Below, one piece after another: positions 8,056-18,007 of a stretch of DNA of 64,000 nt. A program made the position numbers and the translations under genes. Source of the stretch: Catenovulum adriaticum (GTDB taxonomy: Bacteria > Pseudomonadota > Gammaproteobacteria > Enterobacterales > Alteromonadaceae); NCBI RefSeq assembly GCF_026725475.1, contig NZ_CP109965.1:2852001-2916000 (forward strand), written 5' to 3'. The notes beneath the pieces were generated by a model that ran no database searches, was not told the DNA's origin, and worked only from the letters and a program-made list of their open reading frames with translations. Each line of letters starts with the position of its first letter. Positions within the stretch are counted from its first letter, which is position 1.

Positions 8056-9684
8056 TTAGAGTTTAAAAAAACTAACTTGAGTTTGCACTTTTTCGCTCGC
8101 TTGTTGCATTTCTTCGCTATAAGCTTTGGTGCTTTCTGAAATAGAGGCGGTTTTATCTGATAGCATTTGAACTGTGTGCATGTTTTCACTAATATCAGCG
8201 GCCACCGCGCTTTGCTCCTCTGCAGCTGTCGCAATTTGCTGAGTTTGACCATTTACTTGATGAATCATAGCTAAAATATCAGCCAATAGTTGATTGCTTT
8301 GAGTGACACTTTGCTCAGTTGAAGAAGCAATAGTACCGCTTTCATTCATCATATTAACTGCATTGTCGCAAGCGCCCCCTAACTGAGACAACATAGTTTC
8401 AATTTCACGGACAGATGATTGCGAGCGCTGCGCTAAGTTACGAACCTCATCTGCCACAACAGCAAAACCTCGTCCCTGCTCACCCGCTCGAGCGGCTTCA
8501 ATGGCCGCATTTAAAGCGAGCAAGTTAGTTTGCTCGGCAATATTACGAATCACATCCAAAATACTTTCAATTCTTGTCGACTCATCGCGCAATAAATTAA
8601 CAACAGCTGAGGTTTCATTTAAATTATTAACTAAGTTAATTACTGCCTCTTTGGTATGCTCTGATGATTCAATACCGCGATTAGCTAAGCTAGTCATTTC
8701 ATCTGAAGTATCTGCAGTTTCAGAAGTGTTAACAGCGATGCTTTTACTGGTAGTTGAAAACTCTTCAATTGCAGTAACGACCTGAATCGTATGCCCAGAA
8801 ACCTCAGATGCTGCTTGCTGAATATTAGCGTTAGCCTTAAGCAACGTTTGGCTATTTTGCCCTACCACGTTAGTTGACTCGTTAATCTCTAACAAAGTTT
8901 TATGAAGGTGTTGAATACTCAAATCTATTGCCCTCCCTAACTGAGCTAACTCATCTTTTCCTTCAATATTACACTGGCTGGTTAATTGCCCTTTCGCCAT
9001 TGCTTGGGCTGCTTGTTTAACCTTATTCACTGCGATAATTATATTTTTAGCAATTAATGAGCTAAATAACCATGCGGCAAATAACGCAATGAAAATTGCG
9101 ATATAAAAAACAATATTTGCATACTCTATCGCGGCTTGTGCAGCTTGATTTGCTTGCCTAGCTTTATTTGCGTTTAACTTACCAAATTCGACTAAATAAG
9201 TTGTTAATGCGTTATACGAATTTACAAACTCAGAAAAAATAATAAAAGGGGCTTTGTTATCAGGAGCTTGTTCCATTGCTTGAATAAATTGAGTAGAACG
9301 CTGTTGAAATTGCTCAACGAGGTTAATTAATTGCGTTAAATTGTTTTTATTGCCTGAAAAATCTTCCGACAGCTCATTGAGTAGGTCTGGCGTATCAGCC
9401 ATGTGTTGCTTAATATTTTGTTTATAACCGCCTAGTTGTTCATTTAAATTAAGCAAGTACGCGATTTGCAACCCCCTTACGTTCAGCATGATGTCATTTT
9501 GTTTTTCTTTTAAACCGTTAAAAGCAACTGATACTTTAAAATTACCTTGGTAAAATTGATTAAAGTTGCCCGCAATTTCATCATTAGCAGATTTAATAAA
9601 TAACAACGCGACAATAAAAATGGCACATATACTACCCACTAACAAAAAGAATTTACGCTTAATCGATAAGTTATTTATTTTCAT
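8056..9684 (-). CDS. Methyl-accepting chemotaxis protein
   Basis: A 542-aa chemoreceptor of the standard layout. Transmembrane helix 1 is at about 12-31, followed by a periplasmic helical-bundle sensor of about 155 residues (4HB type), helix 2 at about 190-212, a HAMP domain to about 265, and the methyl-accepting signalling domain with tip AIEAARAGEQGRGFAVVADE. The ligand is unknown. It is adjacent to and convergent with another receptor, but no che or flagellar cluster is nearby. No C-terminal pentapeptide is seen. Confidence 0.95.
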   Translation of the reverse strand: MKINNLSIKRKFFLLVGSICAIFIVALLFIKSANDEIAGNFNQFYQGNFKVSVAFNGLKEKQNDIMLNVRGLQIAYLLNLNEQLGGYKQNIKQHMADTPDLLNELSEDFSGNKNNLTQLINLVEQFQQRSTQFIQAMEQAPDNKAPFIIFSEFVNSYNALTTYLVEFGKLNANKARQANQAAQAAIEYANIVFYIAIFIALFAAWLFSSLIAKNIIIAVNKVKQAAQAMAKGQLTSQCNIEGKDELAQLGRAIDLSIQHLHKTLLEINESTNVVGQNSQTLLKANANIQQAASEVSGHTIQVVTAIEEFSTTSKSIAVNTSETADTSDEMTSLANRGIESSEHTKEAVINLVNNLNETSAVVNLLRDESTRIESILDVIRNIAEQTNLLALNAAIEAARAGEQGRGFAVVADEVRNLAQRSQSSVREIETMLSQLGGACDNAVNMMNESGTIASSTEQSVTQSNQLLADILAMIHQVNGQTQQIATAAEEQSAVAADISENMHTVQMLSDKTASISESTKAYSEEMQQASEKVQTQVSFFKL

Positions 9685-10199
9685 TGTTCACACTGCCTGT
9701 TAATAATTGAGCCAAACCCTATACAAAATAAGCAGTCTTGCGCGTAACTAACTTACTTTAATAAGTATCACCGAACCTAGGGCTGTTTAACTTTGTTTGT
9801 AATTTGAACTGAGATAAAAAATTATCTAGCTATAAAGTAGAAAAACGAGCTTTAGCGAACTAAACCACACTCACTTTTTCTTTGTTAATGATTAAAATAG
9901 CCTATTACTCAAAAATGACACTTAAGTTACACGCCCTAATTAATTAAAAAACATAAATACAAGCTATATGGATATTACCGGTCGTGTTTGTATTAACTAA
10001 ACTTATATTTTTTACATTATAACCTATCAACTCTAAATGATTTGACAGCAAAATGATCGAGGAGCTATTTTTTATAACTAACTGATGCTAAACTTATTTA
10101 ACTCAGGTTTGGCTCTCGCCAAAATTATCTACCTAGATATTTAGTGTAGACCAAGATTTATTAACTGCTCAAAGCCCAAAATAGAAAGGGAGTACACCC
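9685..10199. other. 515-bp intergenic region, no gene seen
   Basis: The stretch between the divergent chemoreceptor and small-protein genes is AT-rich and holds promoters for both directions. The only structure I see is a 7-bp inverted repeat, aatacaa (9956-9962) and ttgtatt (9988-9994). I found no convincing small gene or RNA. Confidence 0.4.
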
Positions 10200-10493
10200 T
10201 TGTTTGATAACACAAATTTAACTTACTCTGTCAATAATAGTACAGTCACTCTTAGAGATGATAAAAAAGAATTGTTATTAATAACCCCTCCTATGTATAA
10301 AAATATTATAGTGTCGCGTTACACCGTAGAGTTAACCGACATGCAACCGGAGAGGCGTCCAAATATAAAGAATATATATTTGCACGAAATATTTAAAAGA
10401 GAAAAAACATTTTTCTTTGTAAAAGCAGGTGATACCGAATATCAAGTAGACTTAAAATTTGATGAAAACCCAATCACCCCGATGAAATTTTAA
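10200..10493 (+). CDS. Small hypothetical protein (97 aa), TTG start
   Basis: A 97-aa soluble, charged protein beginning at TTG. The start is supported by a strong Shine-Dalgarno (AAAGGGAG) about 7 nt upstream, and no ATG lies nearby in frame. Predicted content is alternating strands (TYSVNNSTVTLRDD, KELLLITPP) with no signal peptide, membrane segment or known motif. It has its own long upstream region and a clear terminator, which supports a real gene. I do not recognise the family. Confidence 0.7.
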   Translation: MFDNTNLTYSVNNSTVTLRDDKKELLLITPPMYKNIIVSRYTVELTDMQPERRPNIKNIYLHEIFKREKTFFFVKAGDTEYQVDLKFDENPITPMKF

Positions 10494-10523
10494 TTTTAGC
10501 GCATGTTTTTATTTAGAACACAA

Positions 10524-10557
10524 CAAAAAATGGCTCTTGTTTAAAGAACCATTTTTG
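10524..10557. terminator. Bidirectional terminator between the small protein and pyrC
   Basis: The inverted repeat aaaaaatggctctt / aagaaccattttt (about 10525-10537 and 10544-10556), with one wobble pair, has A-runs on the left and T-runs on the right. It can therefore end both convergent transcripts. Confidence 0.75.
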
Positions 10558-10584
10558 TTTGACTTGAAAATTCAATAACCGAAC

Positions 10585-11616
10585 TTATTTTAGCTTCCAA
10601 TTAATTGTTTGGCCTGCAAAAAATGGCACTATTGGTTGGCCGTTAGGTAAAATAATTTGCTCTGGTATTTGCCAATCTTCTTTAATGAGTGTCACTGTGC
10701 CGGTATTTCTAGGCAAACCATAAAAGTCTGCGCCATAATGGCTAGCAAAACCTTCTAATTTATCAATTACACCTAGTTCATCAAATACTTGTGCATATAG
10801 CTCAAGCGCACTCCAAGCGCTATAGCAACCAGCACAACCACAAGCTGATTCTTTATTTTGCTTTTCATGTGGTGCTGAATCTGTCCCTAAAAAGAACTTT
10901 TTAGAACCCGATGCTATAGCGGCTCTTAACGCTTGTTGATGTGTATTGCGCTTTAAAACAGGTAAACAATAGTTATGTGGTTTGACCCCACCGACTAATA
11001 AATCATTTCTATTTAACAATAAATGCTGTGGTGTAATTGTCGCGGCAACGTTATCACCAGCTTCGCTTACAAATTGCGCCGCGTCAGCCGTTGTAATGTG
11101 CTCAGCAACAATTTTTAATTGGGGTAAACGAGCGACTATTTTACTTAGATGCTCATCAATAAATACTTTTTCGCGATCAAAAATGTCGACTTCATGGCGA
11201 GTCACTTCACCGTGAATAAGCAACAATAAGCCTTGTTCAGCCATAGCTTCAAATACAGGGTACATAGATTCCAATGCACTAACAGCTGCATCTGAGTTAG
11301 TTGTTGCACCGGCTGGATACAATTTACAAGCTACAATACCTGCTCGTTTCGCCGCTTTAATATCATCAATGCTAGTATTATTAGTTAAATATAGCGTCAT
11401 CAAAGGTTCAAATTGACTGGCCTTAGGCTTGGCTTGCAAAATACGCTGTTTATATTGCATTGCCATATCTGCATTTGTCACCGGCGGAACCAAATTAGGC
11501 ATTACAATTGCGCGCGCAAAACACCGAGCAGTTGCGGGCACGGTTTCGGGCAACATCTCACCATCACGAAAATGTAAATGCCAGTCATCTGGCGTTTGAA
11601 TTGTTATTTGAGTCAT
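10585..11616 (-). CDS. pyrC: Dihydroorotase
   Basis: At 343 aa, this is a class II dihydroorotase, the third enzyme of pyrimidine synthesis, interconverting N-carbamoyl-aspartate and dihydroorotate. The zinc-binding start DDWHLHFRDG, the carboxylated-lysine region ACKLYPAGATTNS, the later His ligands in LLLIHGEV and VAEHITT, and the Asp of FLGTDSAPH are all visible. It follows tldD by 37 nt on the same strand and may be the last gene of that transcript. Length matches the E. coli enzyme (348 aa). Confidence 0.97.
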   Translation of the reverse strand: MTQITIQTPDDWHLHFRDGEMLPETVPATARCFARAIVMPNLVPPVTNADMAMQYKQRILQAKPKASQFEPLMTLYLTNNTSIDDIKAAKRAGIVACKLYPAGATTNSDAAVSALESMYPVFEAMAEQGLLLLIHGEVTRHEVDIFDREKVFIDEHLSKIVARLPQLKIVAEHITTADAAQFVSEAGDNVAATITPQHLLLNRNDLLVGGVKPHNYCLPVLKRNTHQQALRAAIASGSKKFFLGTDSAPHEKQNKESACGCAGCYSAWSALELYAQVFDELGVIDKLEGFASHYGADFYGLPRNTGTVTLIKEDWQIPEQIILPNGQPIVPFFAGQTINWKLK

Positions 11617-11653
11617 TAAGTTTATCTCTAAATCTATCTATTATATTTATGTT

Positions 11654-13096
11654 TTATGCGGTGCCGCCAACCACTAATTCGTCTACTTTAACAGTAGGCT
11701 GCCCAACACCCACGGGCACACTTTGGCCATCTTTACCACATACCCCAACACCTAAATCGAGTTTTAGATCGTTACCAACCATAGACACTTGATTCATTGC
11801 GTCTGGGCCATTACCAATTAAAGTTGCACCTTTAATTGGAGTGGTAATTTCTCCATCTTCAATCAAGTAAGCTTCTGACGTTGAAAATACAAACTTCCCA
11901 GAAGTAATATCAACTTGCCCACCGCCAAAATTAGGTGCGTAAATTCCTTTTTTAACAGAGCCTATAATCTCTTGCGGATCGCTTTGCCCCGGCAACATAT
12001 AAGTATTTGTCATTCTAGGCATAGGCAAATGAGCATAACTTTCACGGCGACCATTGCCAGTAGGATTAACCCCCATTAGTCTGGCGTTCATTTTATCCTG
12101 CATAAAGCCTTTTAAAATACCATTTTCAATTAATACGTTATATTGGCTTTGGACACCTTCATCATCTACGGTTAAGGAGCCTCTACGATTTAGTAAGGTT
12201 CCATCATCAACAATAGTGCATAAGTTAGATGCAACTTTTTGCCCCATGCTACTACTATATGTAGACGACTTTTTACGGTTAAAATCACCTTCTAAGCCGT
12301 GTCCAACCGCTTCATGCAATAATACACCTGGCCAACCAGCACCTAGTACAACAGGCATAGCGCCAGCCGGAGCTGGAATCGCTTCTAAATTGATTAAAGC
12401 TTGGCTAACAGCTTGCTTTGCATATTGGCTAAAACGAGGCTCTCCGTGCTCATCAGCTTCAAAGAAATAAGCATAATCTGTCCGACCACCACCACCGCAG
12501 CTGCCACTCTCTCGGCGGCCATTGCGCTCAACTAAAACAGTGCAATTCAATCTAACTAAAGGCCGTTGGTCGGTTGCTAAGGTGCCGTCACTTGCCGCAA
12601 TTAAAACCTCTTCGTACACCGCCGTAATACTTGCATTAACTTGAATGACACAAGGATCATGAGAACGAGCAACTTGCTCCATATCTTTTAAAAGTTGGAC
12701 TTTTTGCTCTGGCGATAAGCTACCAAACGGGTTAACACCTGTATAAATAGGCTTAGTTTCTGTTTGCTTGAAAACCCCAACTTTAAAATCAGCACTTTGA
12801 TTACTGATACAGCGGGCAGCTTCCGCCGCTTTTGCTAATGACTGTGGGTTAATTTCATCAGCGTAAGCAAAACCTGTTTTGTCGCCATCAACGGCTCGTA
12901 CCCCAACACCTCGTTCAATATTAAACGAGCCGTCTTTAACAATGCCATCTTCTAGCACCCAAGATTCATGCAGGCTCGATTGAAAAAATAAGTCAGCATA
13001 ATCTAATTTGCGCTGATGCATAAAAGCTAAGTTTTTTTCTAACTCAGCTAAGTCCAGTTGACTTTGAATTAATAAATTATCGGTTACTTGATTCAT
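11654..13096 (-). CDS. tldD: Metalloprotease TldD
   Basis: At 480 aa, this is the TldD subunit of the TldD/TldE(PmbA) zinc protease, which degrades unfolded peptides and processes microcin B17 and CcdA in E. coli. The metal-binding motif HEAVGHGLEGD (HExxxH) is present at about residue 260, and the C-terminal TldD beta-domain is complete. The partner gene pmbA is not in this window. It lies 8 nt after nit, in the conserved yhdP-nit-tldD order. Confidence 0.97.
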   Translation of the reverse strand: MNQVTDNLLIQSQLDLAELEKNLAFMHQRKLDYADLFFQSSLHESWVLEDGIVKDGSFNIERGVGVRAVDGDKTGFAYADEINPQSLAKAAEAARCISNQSADFKVGVFKQTETKPIYTGVNPFGSLSPEQKVQLLKDMEQVARSHDPCVIQVNASITAVYEEVLIAASDGTLATDQRPLVRLNCTVLVERNGRRESGSCGGGGRTDYAYFFEADEHGEPRFSQYAKQAVSQALINLEAIPAPAGAMPVVLGAGWPGVLLHEAVGHGLEGDFNRKKSSTYSSSMGQKVASNLCTIVDDGTLLNRRGSLTVDDEGVQSQYNVLIENGILKGFMQDKMNARLMGVNPTGNGRRESYAHLPMPRMTNTYMLPGQSDPQEIIGSVKKGIYAPNFGGGQVDITSGKFVFSTSEAYLIEDGEITTPIKGATLIGNGPDAMNQVSMVGNDLKLDLGVGVCGKDGQSVPVGVGQPTVKVDELVVGGTA

Positions 13097-13104
13097 TAAA
13101 CTTC

Positions 13105-13920
13105 TTACTTAAATTGTCTATGCTGTAAATTTGGCATTTTGGTTCTCACCTGAGCTATTTTACTCAGATGAATTGAACTTTCGATTAATCCGGGCTGCTC
13201 AGCATGCTGGTGAATAATCTCACCCCAAGGGTCAATGACCATAGAGTGTCCAAACGTTTGCCTACCATTTTCGTGCTGACCAGTTTGATTTGCAGCGGCA
13301 ACAAAACATTGGTTTTCAATCGCTCTCGCTCGCATTAATGTTTCCCAATGCGCGCACCCGGTAACATAGGTAAACGCACTAGGAATACAAATAATATCAG
13401 GCTCTTCAAGCTGCATTAGCCTAAATAGCTCTGGAAAACGAACATCGTAACATATCGCCAAGGCGATTTTTGCAAAAGGTGTATCGACAACCACAACTTT
13501 ATTACCCGCTAAAGTGATCTCACTTTCACGATACTGCTTAGTTTTATCCGCGACATCTGCATCAAATAAATGAACTTTATTGTACCTAGCCTGAATTTGC
13601 CCATCAGGTGAAAACAAAAAACAAGCTGCGCTGAATAAATCACTGTCTTTATTTTTAATCGGCAGGCTACCACCAACTATCCACAGCCCATATTTTTTAG
13701 CATTGTGCGCTAAAAATTTTTGCACTGGACCATTATCATAATCCTCTGCAATTTGACTCGATGCCTGATCTGAGCCGCCAAAACAGGCAAAACATTCAGG
13801 CAAAATAACTAATTTATGGCCTTGCCCTTGAATTTGTGAAAATTGCTGAGTTAACCAAACCAAATTATCTTCAACTTTGGGCGATGAATTCATTTGAATC
13901 GTAGTAATTGAAATATCCAT
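13105..13920 (-). CDS. Carbon-nitrogen hydrolase (nitrilase family, Nit type)
   Basis: A 271-aa nitrilase-superfamily protein. The catalytic triad is visible: Glu in ILPECFACFGG, Lys in YNKVHLFDAD and Cys in ALAICYDVRFPEL. Sequence style and length match the Nit/YbeM group, which hydrolyses deaminated glutathione as metabolite repair. The exact substrate here is inferred from the family. It lies between yhdP (33 nt upstream) and tldD (8 nt downstream), so the three are probably co-transcribed. Confidence 0.92.
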   Translation of the reverse strand: MDISITTIQMNSSPKVEDNLVWLTQQFSQIQGQGHKLVILPECFACFGGSDQASSQIAEDYDNGPVQKFLAHNAKKYGLWIVGGSLPIKNKDSDLFSAACFLFSPDGQIQARYNKVHLFDADVADKTKQYRESEITLAGNKVVVVDTPFAKIALAICYDVRFPELFRLMQLEEPDIICIPSAFTYVTGCAHWETLMRARAIENQCFVAAANQTGQHENGRQTFGHSMVIDPWGEIIHQHAEQPGLIESSIHLSKIAQVRTKMPNLQHRQFK

Positions 13921-13953
13921 GTAAACCTCAATTTGATTTTAACCAACAAAAGC

Positions 13954-16900
13954 TTATTTAGCTTTTTTAGGAGTCCGTTTTGATGGTTGAGCCGGTAATT
14001 TAACTTCTCGACTTTCTCGGCCTGTTTCTACGACTTTAGGCTCATCAATAGTGCCACTAATTCTAAATTTTATTTGCGAAATAACATCAGCAGACTCAAG
14101 CACCTGATCAATCGCTAACGCGGCAATTCCAGTCACCGGATTTACCATCCACGCAATTAATACGGGTAAACTTGAGGTAATTTTAGGGCTAAACCTCACA
14201 TCATAGCTAAGCTCTTGTGAGACTAAGTCGGTGCTTCCTTTCACTTCCATATTGCCGGCAACACCATCCATTTTAGTGTTATCCGTATACGCCAGACCAT
14301 TAGTTAATTTAACCTTACCTGTCATCTGGTTGTAGAACAAGCCTTTGCTAAAGACATCTCGAAAATCAAGTTTAAGTTTACGTACAAGAGAATCTAAACT
14401 TAGCATAGACAAGATACGGGCACCCTTGTCTGATACTTCCGTAAAATATCCTTCACCTAAACGCCAATTCAAATCGCCGTTTAAATATTGATAACTTAAA
14501 TTAACTGGTGGCTGTGGCCAGTTAAATGAAAAATCGGCTTTAATACTAGAGTCTCTAATAGCGGATGATAACTGATAATCACGCAACCAATGACCAAAAT
14601 CCGAGCTATTAATTTGTCCGCGTAATTGCGTTGAACTACGCGATTGATTATCCAAACGCCATAACCCTGATGCTGAAATTTGGTGCTGTCGGTAATTCAA
14701 TTTAAAGTTATTTAAAAGTAAGTCATTGGGCGAAGCGCGGCTAATATCAAAACTGACTTTACCTAGGTTTTTCTGATCTAACTGACAGGTTTCACAACTA
14801 AATTGAACTCTAGGAATAGAGTCAAAAATATTTCGGATGTCAGTTGGGCTATAACCTGATAAAGTTTCATTATCAATTGAATTATTATCTGTCGTTTCAT
14901 TTTCCGTTGGCAGAGTTAGATAAAAATGTTCAGCGGCAATGGTTAAGCCTTGTTGCTGCCAATTATCAAACGCGGTTACGCGTCCTCTAAATTCTTTTGC
15001 ATTAATTTGAGTTTGCCAGCTTTGCTCGACTCTTTGTGTATCAAAATTAACGTCATGCCAAGTTAACATGCCTAATTCAAGTTGTTTAACTTCACCACGA
15101 ATTCGCTCGGGCAAGTCAATCATAGCACTGCCATCTGGCGACTGATCAAGTTGCCCCAAATCAGTCGTTAAGTCATTAATAAAGTTCGCATATTGAGAAA
15201 AGTCAATTTGTTCTAAATGCGCTGCAATATTAAATCCAGTTGCCGGCGGAGATAAAATATGTTCACCCAATACTAAATACGCGCGACTAAACTTAGCCAT
15301 TTCATAAGGGAGCACCGCACTAAATGACAGATTATTGCCCGATGTTAATTCCATCAACGCACGCTCATTATCACCATTAATTATCAAGTTCGTAATTTTT
15401 AGCTGGCTTGCAGATTTTTGATACGGCTCAGGTAATTTTAATGTGACGCCATGCATGTCTGAAGCAACATTTAGATTGAAATTAAAATCATCATTCTGAC
15501 CGAGCATAATTTCTAAATGACCATCGACATGAGCATTACCTTTTAAGCGATCCGCCATATTTAAAAAGCCAGCTTGTGTTAATATAGCGTCAAGAGGCCA
15601 ATCACCTAGCAAGTCAAAATTAAGCTGATAACCCGCCGAGGTTTGCAAGCTATTAAAATCCATTTGATACGGGACCGGCCCCCAATCAAAAGTCATTTTT
15701 TTGCCAACCAGCTTATCCATATCAAACTCTAATAAGCCATTCACTCTTTGAAATACAAAACCCGTTTTAGCGATGGTGATTTTATTTTGATCAAATACGA
15801 CATCGCCACTTACATTTAAATCTTGACTGTGATGAAGCGGAATAAACAAATCTAAATTAACGTTAACATCACCTTCCACTTGGGCTTGCTCTAAGGCACT
15901 ACCTACTGAGTTTTGCAAACTACTTTGTAACATCACCTCGGTTACATCTGCGCCTTTTGCGGCCAACTGCGCATTTAGTTGCAAACTAGCATCTTTTGAA
16001 GCCAAATCATCAATTTTGGCATCTAGCGTAATGAGTTGTGCATTTAATAAATTCGCTTTTCGGCTATTAAATAGTAAACTTTTATTCAAAAAGGTTAAGG
16101 TAAGATCAACGTTATCAGCTGCTGGCCAATCAGGCTGAAATGCAAAACGAGTCTTTTCTAATGCTAACTGAGCTTTAAAAATGCCTTGATTTTGCTTAAA
16201 AGGATATTCATTTAATTTACCCTGCCATATCAATTGTCCACTCGTCACTTTGCCCGACTCTAAAGCTCGCTGCAAATAATCAAAGGTTTGTTGGCCAATC
16301 AATTTTTGCGGTAAAAAATCTGGCACGGCACTAATATTAACCTCTCCTATTTCACCAAAAACAGATAACTCTAAATCATTATTTACATCTGGCGATAAAC
16401 TTAGCGCTGTTCGCAAATTAAGCTGAGCTAAATCTAACTCTATATGTGGAAACTTTAATTTCCAATCATCATCTTGATAAGTAAAAATAGAAGTTGCAGT
16501 GGCTGATTTAAGCTTAAGTTTTTTTGAAAATACACTTTCCCAAGCAAGTTCACTTTCAGGTAAAGACCAAGCACTAACGATAGTCCCCGGCTTAGCTGAC
16601 ACTTGAGCTTTAAGTCCTGTCACTTGTGGAACTGACAATATTTCCTGCCAACTCACATCGGCTATAGCTGCGTGTAATTTCCAACGTTTTTTGTTTTGAT
16701 AATTCAAATGTAAATTATCAATCGATGGCTCACCATTCATCGCTCGAATAAATTGCTTAGCATTATTTGGTAGGTCAAATAAACTAGTTACAGCTTTAAT
16801 CGGCGTTAAATTAATTCTGGGTGAGTACATTTTCCAGGTTTTGGCTTGCTTCTTTAAATGAATATCTAAGCCTGACCATAGTTGCTGGCCAGCGGCAAAG

Positions 16901-17841
16901 CTCATATCAGAAAAATGCAGTAAAGGATTTTCGTCTAAAAAATTAGCTTGAATTTGTCCACTCACAATTTCAAATTCATGCAACTGATTACCGATATACC
17001 AATTAAGTGGGCTAGGATCAACGTTCAGTAAAAAATGAGATAGCGCACTTTTTTTAATATCTAGCCAAGCTTCAAATTTAAGCCGGCTATGGATATTTTT
17101 AACTTGCTTTGCCAAATAAGGTTTTACCCACGGCGCCAAATCGACACCATCCGATTTGACATAAAATTGGCCTGAATAGGTTTCAATACCATCATCTGTC
17201 AAATTTAGTACAAACCCTAGTCTATCGGCTTCTATCCCCTCTAATGAAAACTCGCCAACCCCTTGGTGATTTTTGTTTTGATTAAACCATTTGAGCTGAT
17301 GGATTTTAATTTGGTGGGCAGCTTCATCTGGGGTAATAATAGTAACATGGCTATTTTGCACATCAAATCGCTGAAATTGCTCTAAAAATATATCTTTAAA
17401 AAGCGAAAATAATGCAAAGTTATCACCGCTTTTTTTGGCTGCATTCAATTTGTCGGTATCGACTTGAACTTCAACCCCTTCAAGCACAAAGTTTTTAACG
17501 ACCAAAGAGCGCTGTAACAGAGTTTGCCAAAAATCTAATTCTAAATTAACTTGGCTTATATCAACGAGCACTGGTGAATCTTGTTCCGGTCGACGTTTAA
17601 ACCGAAAGCCTTTCATGTTAATTTGAGGCCCGTTTCCACGCCAATCTGCCGCTAAATATTCAATATCAATGGGTTGGTCAAATTTTTGTTCAAACCAAAC
17701 CGCTATGTGTTCTTTAAAATCATTTGCGTAGGGCAAGCCTAACCTAATAGCGCTTAAAATAATCGCTAGTGTTACTAACAGAATTGCAAAGCTTACCCAT
17801 ATTTTTCGAATTAGCCCTGCACAAAAAGATTTAATCGCCAC
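13954..17841 (-). CDS. yhdP: AsmA-like protein YhdP
   Basis: A 1295-aa giant envelope protein. One N-terminal membrane helix (about 14-34) is followed by an all-beta periplasmic body of the AsmA/YhdP type, with a YhdP C-terminal region near 1150-1260 and a basic tail. In E. coli, YhdP with TamB and YdbH bridges the periplasm and moves phospholipids to the outer membrane. Translation starts at GTG (17839-17841). That G is also the last base of the TAG stop in the ancestral rng frame, so start and stop overlap and translation was probably coupled. The frameshift in rng would break this coupling. Confidence 0.94.
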   Translation of the reverse strand: MAIKSFCAGLIRKIWVSFAILLVTLAIILSAIRLGLPYANDFKEHIAVWFEQKFDQPIDIEYLAADWRGNGPQINMKGFRFKRRPEQDSPVLVDISQVNLELDFWQTLLQRSLVVKNFVLEGVEVQVDTDKLNAAKKSGDNFALFSLFKDIFLEQFQRFDVQNSHVTIITPDEAAHQIKIHQLKWFNQNKNHQGVGEFSLEGIEADRLGFVLNLTDDGIETYSGQFYVKSDGVDLAPWVKPYLAKQVKNIHSRLKFEAWLDIKKSALSHFLLNVDPSPLNWYIGNQLHEFEIVSGQIQANFLDENPLLHFSDMSFAAGQQLWSGLDIHLKKQAKTWKMYSPRINLTPIKAVTSLFDLPNNAKQFIRAMNGEPSIDNLHLNYQNKKRWKLHAAIADVSWQEILSVPQVTGLKAQVSAKPGTIVSAWSLPESELAWESVFSKKLKLKSATATSIFTYQDDDWKLKFPHIELDLAQLNLRTALSLSPDVNNDLELSVFGEIGEVNISAVPDFLPQKLIGQQTFDYLQRALESGKVTSGQLIWQGKLNEYPFKQNQGIFKAQLALEKTRFAFQPDWPAADNVDLTLTFLNKSLLFNSRKANLLNAQLITLDAKIDDLASKDASLQLNAQLAAKGADVTEVMLQSSLQNSVGSALEQAQVEGDVNVNLDLFIPLHHSQDLNVSGDVVFDQNKITIAKTGFVFQRVNGLLEFDMDKLVGKKMTFDWGPVPYQMDFNSLQTSAGYQLNFDLLGDWPLDAILTQAGFLNMADRLKGNAHVDGHLEIMLGQNDDFNFNLNVASDMHGVTLKLPEPYQKSASQLKITNLIINGDNERALMELTSGNNLSFSAVLPYEMAKFSRAYLVLGEHILSPPATGFNIAAHLEQIDFSQYANFINDLTTDLGQLDQSPDGSAMIDLPERIRGEVKQLELGMLTWHDVNFDTQRVEQSWQTQINAKEFRGRVTAFDNWQQQGLTIAAEHFYLTLPTENETTDNNSIDNETLSGYSPTDIRNIFDSIPRVQFSCETCQLDQKNLGKVSFDISRASPNDLLLNNFKLNYRQHQISASGLWRLDNQSRSSTQLRGQINSSDFGHWLRDYQLSSAIRDSSIKADFSFNWPQPPVNLSYQYLNGDLNWRLGEGYFTEVSDKGARILSMLSLDSLVRKLKLDFRDVFSKGLFYNQMTGKVKLTNGLAYTDNTKMDGVAGNMEVKGSTDLVSQELSYDVRFSPKITSSLPVLIAWMVNPVTGIAALAIDQVLESADVISQIKFRISGTIDEPKVVETGRESREVKLPAQPSKRTPKKAK

Positions 17842-18007
17842 TAAATCATAACCACATCAAATTGCTCTGGCCCATATAAAAGCTCCGATTGAACTTTAAT
17901 TTGTTTACCAATAAAAACTTCTAATTCACCTAACGCATGTGATTCTTCACTCAACAAATAATCACAAACCGCCGAACCAGCGTAAACCACAAATCGGTCG
18001 GCGTCAT
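17841..18007 (-). pseudogene. rng: Out-of-frame C-terminal segment of rng
   Basis: In the shifted frame this strip translates to the normal RNase G C-terminus (DRFVVYAGSAV, then GELEVFIGKQIKVQ and QFDVVMI) and ends with TAG at 17843-17841, overlapping the yhdP start. Restoring one T in the coding strand at about 18007-18008 would give RRYDADRF and a 491-aa protein. The shift lies in a perfect hairpin with arms tcggcgt and acgccga around the loop atg. Confidence 0.85.

Noticed and set aside
9700..9860. FliA (sigma-28) promoter for the minus-strand chemoreceptor
   Set aside because: Only TAAA and a weak GATA with wrong spacing were found.
11508..11792. 94-aa plus-strand open frame across the pyrC-tldD junction
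   Set aside because: It is antisense to two certain genes and its low-complexity composition follows theirs.
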